A DNA stretch of 64,000 nt from Apostichopus japonicus (lineage: Eukaryota; Echinodermata; Holothuroidea; Aspidochirotida; Stichopodidae). The position numbers were made by a program, and so were the translations under genes. Below, in pieces: positions 57,201 to 61,808 of this stretch. Every line of letters starts with the position of its first letter. Position 1 is the first letter of the stretch. Where the stretch lies: assembly GCF_037975245.1 (NCBI RefSeq), contig NC_092574.1, positions 9,957,713 through 10,021,712 on the forward strand, read 5' to 3'. The notes under the pieces were generated by a model. It was not told where the DNA came from, ran no database searches, and saw nothing but the letters and a program-made list of their open reading frames with translations.

Positions 57201-57894
57201 GTAATTTGGCAAATGACACTTATTTATTCTTCGTTTATCTGCAAATTAGCAAGGCCCGGAAAGGGTCATTTCTGGCGATCTAGGGAGTATCTTTACTCAA
57301 AAAATTTCTGTACGCTACGTGCCAACCAGTGGTGGCGCTCCGCTTAGATGGTGTCCAGAGCCTTATATAGCTCTGATAGTGTCGATGGGCGCCCCTACAG
57401 ATCATTCTCGTCCCTCCTGACCAATACCCCTAGCTCCGCCACTGCATAGATGGCTTGACTAAAGGGGGACGATAGTTAACTGGCACTGACGGTGGTTTAC
57501 ATTTTGATTCTGCTGTCATTTAATTAGAACCTTGACTGAGGCTTACAATTTTCCCTTCTGTACTGTTGACTAATTTTACTGAAAAAGTTATCTGGAGCCA
57601 CGTTGTACAGCATATAGCAGCATGTACTCCACAAAGGCCCGTCACAGAAACCACTTTGAACATGATCTGCCAAGAAATGATTGCAGTGTTATTATCGACG
57701 TCTGATGTTTATTGCCTCCTTTTTTCCTCCTGTTCCCGCAGATTTTCTTTCGCAATAAAGTCACAGTGGAAGATGGTTACATCTTGTTTGTCCGCAAGAA
57801 TGCTCTGCAGGTCTTCATTCCGAAATATGGATTCGAGGGAACCCTCTTCCTAAAGGAGAAAGGAAAGGAAGGCCTATTCATCTACAACGAACAG
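145..57894 (+). CDS. DIS3: DIS3/RRP44 exosome ribonuclease, 18 exons, partial at both ends
   Basis: Seen: 18 exons with AG/GT borders join in one frame to 798 codons and align collinearly with animal DIS3. In order they give the rest of the PIN endonuclease domain, cold-shock domains CSD1 and CSD2, the RNB exonuclease domain with [13 protein letters not shown] and SPIRRYAD, and the start of the S1 domain ([17 protein letters not shown]). Family knowledge: DIS3 is the processive 3'-5' exonuclease and endonuclease of the nuclear and cytoplasmic RNA exosome, acting in rRNA processing and RNA decay. DIS3 is preferred over DIS3L because the PIN segment keeps its acidic residues and the CSD2 stretch ([17 protein letters not shown]) reads as DIS3. 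Missing here: about 97 N-terminal residues before base 145 and about 60 C-terminal residues beyond the window. The exons are at 145-239, 678-868, 1928-2016, 3132-3305, 3823-3975, 4845-4967, 6189-6326, 7325-7471, 8797-8913, 9056-9157, 9750-9899, 10976-11103, 11733-11819, 12826-12982, 15443-15663, 16975-17065, 18580-18657 and 57742-57894. Confidence 0.97.
678..868 (+). CDS. DIS3: DIS3 exon b (PIN domain acidic residues)
   Basis: The acceptor is TACCAG and the donor is GTACCA; the exon ends in phase 1. It encodes [16 protein letters not shown] and [15 protein letters not shown]. The Asp residues in NDYND and LTND correspond to the two downstream acidic residues of the PIN endonuclease site (human Asp146 and Asp177), so endonuclease activity is probably kept, although the first two acidic residues are outside the window. 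An open frame continues upstream of base 678 into the intron, but it lacks homology and is not exon. Confidence 0.95.
1410..1815. repeat. About 200-bp tandem duplication in intron b-c
   Basis: Two diverged copies lie head to tail. AACTTTGAAATATGAAAG recurs at about 1507 and 1706, and the end AACTTGGCTGATTTTGACAG recurs at about 1594 and 1796. Confidence 0.8.
1928..2016 (+). CDS. DIS3: DIS3 exon c (end of PIN, linker)
   Basis: The acceptor is TTACAG and the donor is GTAGAA. The exon reads [19 protein letters not shown] followed by a charged stretch rich in Lys and Glu. YVKSLT and the DRLA motif match the segment joining PIN to CSD1. Phase 1 in, phase 0 out. Confidence 0.94.
2262..2438. mobile_element. 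177-bp miniature TIR element
   Basis: Perfect 15-bp inverted ends are seen: GCAAGGGACGAAATA at 2262-2276 and its complement at 2424-2438. The flanks repeat GGA (2259-2261 and 2439-2441), or CGGA if the last base is counted outside. The interior is AT-rich with several GCTAAT/ATTAGC motifs and no coding capacity. Short target duplication and size suggest a non-autonomous cut-and-paste element, perhaps Harbinger-like; the superfamily is inference. Confidence 0.75.
2480..2945. repeat. 153-bp tandem repeat, about 3 units
   Basis: ATTAGTGGCAGACAGATTAA recurs at 2554, 2707 and 2860, a fixed period of 153 bp. Shorter GAGGGTAATGGGTGG-like subunits are visible inside. As 153 is a multiple of three, the minus strand stays open over 2493-3044 with a 51-residue periodicity; I regard that frame as a by-product of the repeat. 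Confidence 0.85.
3132..3305 (+). CDS. DIS3: DIS3 exon d (CSD1)
   Basis: The acceptor is CAACAG and the donor is GTAAGA; the exon has 58 codons, phase 0 on both sides. It encodes [19 protein letters not shown] and [16 protein letters not shown], matching the first cold-shock (OB-fold) domain of DIS3, which guides RNA toward the RNB channel. The loop VPGEEKM is shorter than the human acidic loop. Confidence 0.95.
3823..3975 (+). CDS. DIS3: DIS3 exon e (CSD1 end and linker)
   Basis: The acceptor is TTTACAG and the donor is GTGAGG; 51 codons in phase 0. It encodes [20 protein letters not shown], then [10 protein letters not shown] and an acidic linker with DDNVDPEA. The human counterpart has LNRAVHEDIVAVELLPKSQW. 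An alternative donor a few bases downstream cannot be excluded because the linker is poorly conserved. Confidence 0.92.
4845..4967 (+). CDS. DIS3: DIS3 exon f (start of CSD2)
   Basis: The acceptor is TTACAG and the donor is GTAAGT; 41 codons in phase 0. A variable acidic and Ser/Ala-rich start is followed by [18 protein letters not shown], a nearly invariant DIS3 stretch opening the second cold-shock domain. Confidence 0.95.
5373..5445 (+). repeat. Dispersed repeat with perfect DR1 motif
   Basis: The segment contains AGGTCAAAGGTCA at 5400-5412, two AGGTCA half-sites one base apart. About 75 bp around it, starting TACAAGAAGCCTAT, recur at 39004-39078. It lies in a DIS3 intron. DR1 is the classic site of RXR heterodimers and HNF4; binding here is untested. 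Confidence 0.7.
6189..6326 (+). CDS. DIS3: DIS3 exon g (CSD2)
   Basis: The acceptor is TTCGCAG and the donor is GTGAGT; 46 codons in phase 0. It encodes [19 protein letters not shown] and [16 protein letters not shown], diagnostic for DIS3. Confidence 0.96.
7325..7471 (+). CDS. DIS3: DIS3 exon h (CSD2 end, approach to RNB)
   Basis: The acceptor is TTTACAG and the donor is GTGAGT; 49 codons in phase 0. It encodes [33 protein letters not shown] and [11 protein letters not shown], nearly identical to the vertebrate protein. An open frame continuing upstream to 7169 is intronic. Confidence 0.96.
7955..8386 (+). pseudogene. 5'-truncated LINE (CR1/L2-like) reverse-transcriptase 3' end
   Basis: The conceptual product shows the C-terminal hallmarks of a chordate/echinoderm-type [23 protein letters not shown], then after a frameshift near 8040 [29 protein letters not shown] and [16 protein letters not shown] ending at 8277. 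A 3' tail of CTAAA units (8367-8386) is typical for such elements. Only the last ~100 residues remain, so it is a dead 5'-truncated insertion within the intron between exons h and i. The clade is inferred from the C-terminal motif only. Confidence 0.82.
8797..8913 (+). CDS. DIS3: DIS3 exon i (RNB catalytic aspartates)
   Basis: The acceptor is AAACAG and the donor is GTGAGC; 39 codons in phase 0. It encodes [20 protein letters not shown], then [13 protein letters not shown]. The four Asp residues of the RNase II/RNB metal site are all present; human Asp479 and Asp488, both recurrently mutated in myeloma, fall in this motif. The exonuclease should be active. Confidence 0.97.
9056..9157 (+). CDS. 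DIS3: DIS3 exon j (RNB)
   Basis: The acceptor is TTGCAG and the donor is GTATCA; 34 codons in phase 0. It encodes [19 protein letters not shown] and [10 protein letters not shown], the conserved RNB core directly after the Asp cluster. The intron before it is only 142 bp. Confidence 0.96.
9750..9899 (+). CDS. DIS3: DIS3 exon k (RNB)
   Basis: The acceptor is TTGTAG and the donor is GTAAGA; 50 codons in phase 0. It encodes [35 protein letters not shown] and FMKSVIRSR, matching the RNB segment [15 protein letters not shown] of human DIS3. Confidence 0.96.
10976..11103 (+). CDS. DIS3: DIS3 exon l (RNB)
   Basis: The acceptor is TTATAG and the donor is GTGAGA; the exon ends in phase 2. It encodes [38 protein letters not shown], as in human TYAEAQLRID and LKKRRIEKGA. 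Confidence 0.95.
11733..11819 (+). CDS. DIS3: DIS3 exon m (RNB)
   Basis: The acceptor is TTGCAG and the donor is GTAAAA; phase 2 on both sides. It encodes [20 protein letters not shown] and IDVQEKMIR, matching the human [18 protein letters not shown]. Confidence 0.95.
12355..12420 (-). repeat. Dispersed hairpin repeat, copy 1
   Basis: On the minus strand the motif GATCCT-GCT-AGGATC, a 6-bp stem with 3-base loop, is followed by GAAAC and preceded by CATTTAGCCT. The same arrangement occurs on the plus strand near 21352-21400. It marks a dispersed repeat family of unknown type. Confidence 0.6.
12826..12982 (+). CDS. DIS3: DIS3 exon n (RNB)
   Basis: The acceptor is TCACAG and the donor is GTACGG; phase 2 in, 0 out. 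It encodes [20 protein letters not shown] and [20 protein letters not shown]. The [12 protein letters not shown] block is an RNB signature. Confidence 0.96.
13970..14745. repeat. Complex tandem array, 121/146-bp units
   Basis: The anchor ACAAACATTCTAA recurs with ATTCTA starting at 14101, 14247, 14368, 14510, 14632 and 14702. The spacings are 146, 121, 142, 122 and 70 bp, so long and short units alternate. Units contain GATATGATATCATAT palindromes and TACATAAAACGATATAACAA blocks. The array occupies the intron before exon o. Confidence 0.85.
15443..15663 (+). CDS. DIS3: DIS3 exon o (RNB, largest exon)
   Basis: The acceptor is TTGTTAG and the donor is GTAACC; 73 codons plus 2 bases. It encodes [46 protein letters not shown]. 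The first Arg pair of PIRRYAD, whose human equivalent Arg780 contacts RNA, lies at the exon end and is completed by the next exon. It is preceded by a 2.46-kb intron filled with tandem repeats. Confidence 0.97.
16975..17065 (+). CDS. DIS3: DIS3 exon p (RNB)
   Basis: The acceptor is TTGCAG and the donor is GTTAGT; phase 2 in, 0 out. It encodes [18 protein letters not shown] and [20 protein letters not shown] is the RNB signature following SPIRR. Confidence 0.95.
18580..18657 (+). CDS. DIS3: DIS3 exon q (end of RNB)
   Basis: The acceptor is ACACAG and the donor is GTAAGT; 26 codons in phase 0. It encodes [20 protein letters not shown] and VELHTH, matching human [24 protein letters not shown]. 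It is the last exon before the 39.1-kb intron. Confidence 0.96.
19205..19512 (+). mobile_element. tRNA-derived SINE
   Basis: A GGTTCAATACCCGG stretch at about 19274 fits an RNA polymerase III B box (GGTTCRANNCC), preceded by GGTGGCAATTGAAGCAATGAGG in the position of a degenerate A box. About 200 bp of unrelated body follow, ending in a TTGTTATTATTATGAT simple tail. This architecture is that of a tRNA-derived SINE; the family is not recognised. Confidence 0.65.
19513..24504. other. Intronic sequence without recognised gene
   Basis: AT-rich DNA with short microsatellites, a poly-C run near 21048, a second copy of the dispersed hairpin motif at 21352-21400 and a G-rich tract at 22888-22916. A CpG-containing patch at 23580-23760 has an open minus-strand frame with no homology that I recognise. 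Confidence 0.6.
21352..21400 (+). repeat. Dispersed hairpin repeat, copy 2
   Basis: GATCCTGCTAGGATCGAAA is preceded by CATTTAGCCTGTGAAGAA and followed by TGTCAGG. It matches the minus-strand motif near 12355-12420. Confidence 0.6.
24505..24935. repeat. 216-bp tandem duplication
   Basis: AAAGCAGCTATCCT begins both halves at 24505 and 24721. ACAGCTTTAATATCAAGTTT and CTGAAGTTTACAA also recur at the same offset. The copies have diverged moderately. Confidence 0.85.
25204..25505. repeat. About 152-bp tandem duplication
   Basis: GATGTAGGCTGCC recurs at 25204 and 25356, followed in both by CCTGTGGTAGGATGCTATTT, TTGGGTACCAT, TTTCAAGATGA and ACAGTGCAATA. Confidence 0.85.
25506..33360. other. Intronic sequence without recognised gene
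   Basis: AT-rich sequence with poly-C runs (27299, 27629, 28416, 31311, 32636), a poly-G run at 30388 and short TATA tracts. The open frames are short and resemble nothing known to me. Confidence 0.6.
33361..34830. repeat. Repeat-like G/C-rich fragments flanking 1.2 kb
   Basis: GGGGCATCAATC near 33372 is mirrored by GATTGATGCCCGGG near 34813, both next to a CCCCCCACTTTC-type run. The piece at 34620-34700 (GGGGCTTTGCCCCTGGGCCC) has the look of an interspersed repeat. I cannot assign a family, and the two may be separate insertions. Confidence 0.4.
35694..35822. repeat. 12-bp minisatellite, about 11 units
   Basis: The unit is CTAGACCGCAAG with CTAGACTGCAAG and CTAGAATGCAAG variants, repeated head to tail. 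As 12 is a multiple of three, open frames appear on both strands with four-residue periodicity (CKLD or ACGL); these are not genes. Confidence 0.92.
36773..37116. mobile_element. hAT-type miniature element, family A copy 1
   Basis: The element begins CAGTGGCGTAGGAA and ends TTCCTACACCCTTG, inverted ends matching at 11 of 14 positions. It is flanked by a perfect 8-bp duplication AATCAAGC (36765-36772 and 37117-37124). An 8-bp duplication and CA..TG ends are characteristic of hAT transposons. The interior is non-coding, with G/C runs and a CCAAATGAGA hairpin at about 36993-37019. The nested copy at 40284 belongs to the same family. Confidence 0.9.
38557..39467 (+). pseudogene. Harbinger Myb/SANT-like DNA-binding protein, frameshifted
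   Basis: Three exon-like blocks with good splice borders are visible: 38557-38755 (donor GTAAAT), 38853-38956 (acceptor TTTTAG, donor GTATAA) and 39339-39467 (acceptor TTCACAG, stop TAG). The first encodes [20 protein letters not shown], a Myb/SANT helix pattern, then shifts frame near 38680 and resumes with [20 protein letters not shown]. The splice joins into TGGGP, the hallmark following the Myb domain in Harbinger-encoded partner proteins. The third block is Pro/Ser/Thr-rich. The partner normally imports the transposase and binds the ends. The frameshift makes it non-functional as read; I did not find the 5' end. Confidence 0.72.
39004..39078 (+). repeat. Dispersed repeat with imperfect DR1 motif
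   Basis: TACAAGAAGCCTATGGTTTT and AGGTTAAAGGTCA (39033-39045, one mismatch to a DR1) match the copy at 5373-5445. It lies inside the Harbinger element, in an intron of the Myb-like remnant. Confidence 0.7.
40284..40680. mobile_element. hAT-type miniature element, family A copy 2, nested
   Basis: The element begins CAGTGGCATAGGAAGG and ends GGTTCCTACGCCCTTG, with a perfect 8-bp duplication ATTAAAGA at 40276-40283 and 40681-40688. It shares long blocks with copy 1 (TGGCCGGCCTGGGGGAGGGG-type start, CAATATAGCACACTTCAACA). It lies inside the Harbinger element, so it inserted later. Confidence 0.92.
40720..41551 (-). pseudogene. HARBI1-like Harbinger transposase, inactive
   Basis: Read on minus from an ATG at 41551, an N-terminal block [20 protein letters not shown] and [10 protein letters not shown] is stopped by an in-frame TAG. 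A 149-codon frame (41399-40950) then encodes [33 protein letters not shown] and [15 protein letters not shown], a clear Harbinger nuclease pattern. The first catalytic Asp of IDGTH is Tyr here (VYGTLTG). The segment after GRHAI is missing about 45 codons compared with HARBI1, and [14 protein letters not shown] then follows in another frame. The third catalytic region with Glu is unrecognisable. Three independent lesions make it dead. Confidence 0.88.
41839..43165. other. Intronic sequence without recognised gene
   Basis: AT-rich DNA with a short TA microsatellite at about 42871-42890. No coding or repeat homology recognised. Confidence 0.6.
43586..43619 (-). CDS. Possible first coding exon, [11 protein letters not shown]
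   Basis: On minus, AAAATGGCGGCGACAGCAAC opens a short coding stretch [11 protein letters not shown] that meets a donor-like GGTAATCG after codon 11. The patch is CpG-rich, and ATGGCGGC with upstream AA resembles a YY1-type initiator motif. The frame stays open to 43437 without homology. No second exon was identified. Confidence 0.25.
45115..45574 (-). pseudogene. Ty1/Copia-type gag fragment, broken
   Basis: Read on minus from 45574, the start [20 protein letters not shown] followed by LAKGLW is the N-terminal signature of Copia-type gag. A frameshift follows near 45460, then [18 protein letters not shown] with a TAG in place of the expected Trp codon, then [18 protein letters not shown] and [13 protein letters not shown]. 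Similarity ends at about 45115, before the zinc knuckle, and pol is absent. The AT-rich stretch up to about 45800 may be 5' leader or LTR; I could not define LTR borders. It is an old fragment inside the 43170-47838 element. Confidence 0.8.
47505..47806 (-). CDS. Exon-like open frame with strong donor, unknown protein
   Basis: A minus-strand frame is open from a stop near 47806 and runs to a consensus donor GTAAGTC at about 47543. The codons include [40 protein letters not shown] and [15 protein letters not shown]. It is CpG-rich, unlike the surrounding intron. Beginning at the first ATG (47714) gives 58 codons to the donor. It sits just inside the right end of the putative TIR element. I do not recognise the protein; no downstream exon was found. 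Confidence 0.35.
47843..50990. other. Intronic sequence without recognised gene
   Basis: AT-rich DNA with a TCTG microsatellite at 49620-49645 and a three-fold GAGAATTGCTT repeat at 50238-50273. No gene recognised. Confidence 0.6.
50991..52905. repeat. Satellite array of 14 units, 143/124 bp
   Basis: AATCATGATTAAACAGAGAG starts units at 50991, 51132, 51275, 51418, 51561, 51704, 51847, 51990, 52114, 52238, 52379, 52503, 52644 and 52774. The first seven spacings are 141 or 143 bp, then 124, 124, 141, 124, 141 and 130. The 124-bp unit lacks a 19-bp block around ACACATATGAGGTGT. Units are nearly identical, so the array is young or homogenised. None is coding. Confidence 0.96.
52885..53215. repeat. 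Second, diverged tandem repeat, 136-146 bp
   Basis: The motif GTATCAACTCGCGGAGTAAAACGAGTA recurs, with its GTATCAAC part near 52893, 53029 and 53175. It shares CACAGAGTA and ACGAGTA words with the neighbouring satellite and is probably a distant relative, degraded at the array edge. Confidence 0.75.
53327..53407. mobile_element. 81-bp foldback element
   Basis: Perfect 14-bp inverted ends ATAGTGTGGACCAA (53327-53340) and the complement (53394-53407) enclose an inner inverted pair ACCCGG/CCGGGT (53347-53352, 53365-53370). No clear target duplication was found. It may be a tiny MITE or a structured RNA. Confidence 0.65.
54210..54621. repeat. Purine-rich then pyrimidine-rich low-complexity block
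   Basis: 54210-54330 is almost all A and G on the plus strand, and 54361-54621 is almost all C and T. GAGAAGAAGGAGATCAGGGA near 54268 is complementary, with mismatches, to TCCTTGATCTCCCCTTCT near 54395, so the block is also an imperfect inverted repeat. Confidence 0.8.
54680..54988 (-). mobile_element. tRNA-derived SINE, minus strand
   Basis: Read on minus from 54988, GAGTTGTGGTAAGTGGTTAAGG gives an A-box-like start and AGGTTCGAGTCTGG a B box, spaced as in a tRNA. CCTTCAGCAAGGCACTGTAT and a non-tRNA body follow. A stretch rich in GTTGTGGT.AAGTGGTTAAGGCA is shared with the element at the window end, suggesting one family. Confidence 0.78.
55940..56258. mobile_element. hAT-type miniature element, family B copy 1
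   Basis: Perfect 12-bp inverted ends CAGTGGCGGAGC (55940-55951) and GCTCCGCCACTG (56247-56258) are seen. The 8 flanking bases are GACATGAG and AACATGAG, an 8-bp duplication with one mismatch. A G-run/C-run pair near the ends (TCAGGGGGG and CCCCCCTGA) forms further inverted repeats. Non-coding. Confidence 0.88.
57033..57444. mobile_element. hAT-type miniature element, family B copy 2
   Basis: The element starts CAGTGGCAGAGC and ends GCTCCGCCACTG. A perfect 8-bp duplication CATAGATG is at 57025-57032 and 57445-57452. It is about 93 bp longer than copy 1, with extra internal blocks such as GCCAACCAGTGGTGGCGCTC near 57321. It lies only 298 bp before the acceptor of DIS3 exon r. Confidence 0.92.
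57742..57894 (+). CDS. DIS3: DIS3 exon r (S1 domain start)
   Basis: The acceptor is CCCGCAG after a pyrimidine-rich tract, and the donor is GTATGC; 51 codons in phase 0. It encodes [34 protein letters not shown] and LFIYNEQ, matching the human S1 domain segment LFVRKNAIVVLIPKYGLEGT. The phase and homology join it to the exon ending at 18657. The rest of S1 and the basic tail must lie beyond base 64000. Confidence 0.95.
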
Positions 57895-58427
57895 GTATGC
57901 ACGAACGTCAATAACACTTCTAGTCTTTTAAGCATGTAAGGATGGCCTCATAGATAGATTTTGAAAGGTTTATAGTCCCAGCCGTCAAGTACTGTTTGAT
58001 GATTGCATCACGGTTAAAGTCACAGCAAATTTTAAGGAATATAAGACATCATCATAATCTAAGATACAACAGATTTCTGAGAATTTCTTTTATGTTACCT
58101 TGTTGCAATCTTTGTTCCAATAGGAGCACTTGTTGCACAAGTTTGTAAGTTTTAAGTTATCTTTATCCTATAATAGTGCTTTCTTTTCTTATCCATTGTG
58201 TTTTCCGCTCCAATTTTAGCTCAATTTGCTTCGCCAATGTAATTAAAGCCATTGCAAAGTGTCTTCCTCTCTGTCTATCAGTCTATCTATTTGTCTGTCT
58301 GTCTATCTAGCTATATATGTCTGTCTGTCAACATCAGTTGAAAGGCTGTTGCTCATAGTCCATTTGCTCAGTCTTGATGTAAGTTGTTGCCCATGTCAGG
58401 GGCTTCATTTAAGGTTGCACATCAAGT

Positions 58428-58569
58428 AGGTCAAAGGTCATTTGGGGTCATGGTAGGTTTATTCTCCTAGGGTTTTAATCTGATCTGGATAAAACTTTGT
58501 GGAAGCTGTGGGTGGATGCAGAAGGGGCATAAAATTTGTACATCTTAACTTATAAGAGGTCAAAGGTCA
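58428..58569 (+). repeat. Two perfect DR1 motifs
   Basis: AGGTCAAAGGTCA occurs at 58428-58440 and again at 58557-58569; the first is followed by TTTGGGGTCAT, as at 5413. They belong to the same dispersed repeat type as 5373-5445 and 39004-39078. Confidence 0.7.
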
Positions 58570-59624
58570 TTTCAGGATGTTATTAACTGGAAAAGTGAAA
58601 TAGTTTTCGAAGGAATCTTAACAAACAATAACAAGAATCACAGTGTACCAAGAGCATTGCCCATACAGTAAATCAGTTAAACCTTAGGGTCAAACTTTGC
58701 CCAGGGGTTGATGTCAATGAAATTAATGGAAATTTATGACTTTTGTGATATGAATTGTCAAAACCAGAAGTAATTATGGGCCAAATGGCTAAGTATATTA
58801 CTCAATTGATCCATATTTTAGGAGTTTATTGCAATGTAGTGGATGGATTCTGTCGGATTTTCAACAATGAAGTTTGTTTAGACAACTTTGTTTTATGATA
58901 ATGGGAAATGAGGCCAATGAGGTCATGATGTCTTTTTCAGAGTCAAGCTTAAACCAAAGTCTTCGAAAGTGTTTCTCCTCCAAAGGAAGTATTTATTATT
59001 GCAGTTTACTGACAAGCATCCAGAACGGTGGTCCCTGACAGTTTTGTGACAAGCCTCAATATCTCAAATTGGTGGGTTATGTGTTTACACACAGACCAAC
59101 ATAGATTGGAATTACTTTCATGACCAGTGTTTGAAACATGATCGATCGTGCATTAGCCACTGAACATTGCATTATAGTCAACTGAGCTACAACATGTTCG
59201 ACGTTCTAGTTTTCAAGCTTACTTGTATTTTACTCGAATGACAACAAAAGAAGATGAAACATAATCCTAAGCAACTTGGATTAATTTACTTTCTGGATCC
59301 TAATGCGGGGGTGATCAGACATCGGACCGGGAGATCAACAAACAATCGGTTATACAGCAAGTCGTGTGTCAATGATTTCCACAGATGACAGTTTGCACGC
59401 AACCTCGTAATCATCTGTGCTCTGTACTCAATAAACAGAACATAGACGTCCCAATGTCATTGTGATCGCGGGTCACCGTGATCCACCAAGATCTCACACT
59501 TGTCGTGTAGATCTCGAGCTCGAATCTGATCTTCCTCCAAGGGAGGATTAAGAAGGTATGAGACCAGACCCTTCTAAAGTGCAAGAGCTTTCACCTGATA
59601 GGTTAGTTGAAGTCAAGCTGCATG

Positions 59625-59866
59625 AGGATCAGATCCGGATCAGATCCCCTGCTGTGGATCTAGAATCAGATTCCATGCTGTGGATATAGAATCAGATCCC
59701 CTGTTGTGGATCGAGAATCAGATCCGGATCAGATCCCCTGCTGTGGATCTAGAATCAGATCTGGATCAGATCCAGATCAGATCCCCTGCTGCAGATCTAG
59801 GATCAGATCTGCATCAGATCCCCTGCTGCGGATCTAGAGTCAGATCTGGATCAGATCCCTTGCTGC
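59625..59866. repeat. GATC-rich minisatellite
   Basis: Units of the type GATCAGATCCCCTGCTGTGG followed by ATCTAGAATCAGATCTG repeat about six times, with 12-bp GATCCGGATCAG insertions between some units. The array is unusually rich in GATC sites. An open frame across it is a by-product. Confidence 0.85.
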
Positions 59867-61773
59867 ATATTTAGTGTGAAAATCAGTCTTGAACTTTTGA
59901 ACTGGGAAGCTGTTTTTGTTTTGTCTAAGTCAAACAGTATATATTAGACCTTGACCTGAACTTCAAACACTTTACACTGGTAAAATGTCAGTCCATACTG
60001 TATATAACCTACAGTACTTTATAGCTAACACACAGTAGTATAGACATATGTGCTAGGGCTTCAAAATTGACTGGTTAACCCACACAAGCACTTACATGGA
60101 GCCTTGAAATGCAGATTGCTCTAAGATCAAGTCTTGAAGGAGTCTGCTGAGATGAAGTAAAATGTTCTCTCTGCTTTGACACATTGCCAGCGGGGGAAAA
60201 ATGTAACCCCAAAAAAAAGTGTGTGTCGTGAGTCATCATGGGATCAAGTTACTTCTAGACAGCTAGTTTAAAGTAACATGGTTCTACACAATGTGAAGAC
60301 TTACCTATATCTATCAAATTTCCCAGAATTTACAGTTTAATACAGGACAGTAACTTAACTAAAAGTTCTTAAACATTAACTGTGTTTAAATGCTGACATG
60401 TCACTTTGGCTAAATATGAAAAGAAAAAATGTTTGTATCTTGGATGAATTATTTAAAAGTGATTTGAGGCAGACTTGATTGGTTTTAGAGCACCTTAACT
60501 TGTTTACATCAATCACCTTATTTGCTCAGATCAAACTGCACAAATGAGTGGAATCATCCAGCGCGTCTGTGTATATACAGTAAATGTATACATGTTCATC
60601 CAACATGTCGGAATGACTTTCATCGCTAACTTGCACCCATCTTGTATATATATTTAGATTCAGAGATATGTAAACAGTACAGAATATCACCTACTTTAGG
60701 ACCATTAATGACTGCGTCCTCTTTAGATTTATGTTCCTAAGACCCATCGTGCGATCTATGCATCGTTCATCATTCCCTGCTCGGTACTTGTCATCGACGA
60801 TCGACTTACTGCTTTAAGAAGAGATCGGCAGCCGGGTTTGCTATAAAAGGAGATTGGTTTGAACCCAGACAATGAAGTAGACTGTAGAAGCAAAATATAC
60901 GAGGCTAGGCCAATTTACAACAGTGACAGACAGAAAATAACATTCTGGTGGATTAATGGACAGTTTAGCACCAAGAGGTTGGGAAATGATGGGTTTGAAT
61001 GATATCACTTGAAAAATGATAGTTCTTTTGTCTTTGCCATCACACTGATACATAAATTATAAATTACAAAATGTGTTTTCATTTATTTATGTTTTTCTTT
61101 GCTTAAAATTATTGAAATGATATTAATTTTAATACATCAAATTATGAGAATTATTATCATGGAAACTTTTTAGAAAAACTGCTATTTTTAATTTAACTTT
61201 GTCTGTAGCCATTTCATGAGCTGTGTATACCAATTATTAAGAATGGTTAATTAGCAAAATTGTTCCTATCCCGCCCTTAGGCAGAATTAGGTAACCTTTT
61301 CGATAATGCAAGTTATGCAGTTCTTGGTTTTAATTTTTAAAGGAATAAGTAATTAAGTTATGCATCGGAAAAACAAATCAATAAACAAGGATAGTCAGCC
61401 CAATTCCTAGCTTCCTTGAGAGCTAAAATTTGTCCATTGCTGTACATATATGAGTTGATATTTCCCCCGAGACGATATTCTCAGAAAGCACCGATTCCTT
61501 TGTTTAGAGGCTCGTTTCTGTTTCCTGATATTGAGATATGATGTTCAAATAAATAGGTGTTCTCACCCTTTATAGGGGTCACGATATCACATGACCTTCA
61601 GACTGTAGCACTGACAAAGACAAGACCTTTGAAATCTTTACCTTGAAATCAAATAAACAAAATGGTACAAAAATCAATTTACTTACAATAGTACACAAGG
61701 TAAGTATTGATTTATGATTAAAGTGTGTACATCCTATGAGTCATAAATTGGCAGACAACATAGCCAACCGTTT

Positions 61774-61808
61774 AACCAGGGAGCTGCTAGAGTAGCAGCT
61801 CCCTGGTT
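61774..61808. repeat. Perfect 16-bp hairpin
   Basis: AACCAGGGAGCTGCTA (61774-61789) and its exact complement (61793-61808) are separated by only GAG. Three of the next four outer bases also pair. No flanking duplication is obvious. Confidence 0.85.

Larger units (their letters stand above)
18658..57741 (+). other. 39.1-kb DIS3 intron
   Basis: The intron runs from the GTAAGT donor after exon q to the CCCGCAG acceptor of exon r, splitting the RNB domain from the S1 domain. It is more than ten times longer than any other intron seen in this gene. Most of its length is accounted for by the mobile elements, satellite and duplications listed below. I see no intact foreign gene inside. Confidence 0.9.

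Noticed and set aside
59680-59874. 64-codon frame with DLESDLDQIQIRSP-type repeats
   Set aside because: It is the GATC-rich minisatellite read in frame.
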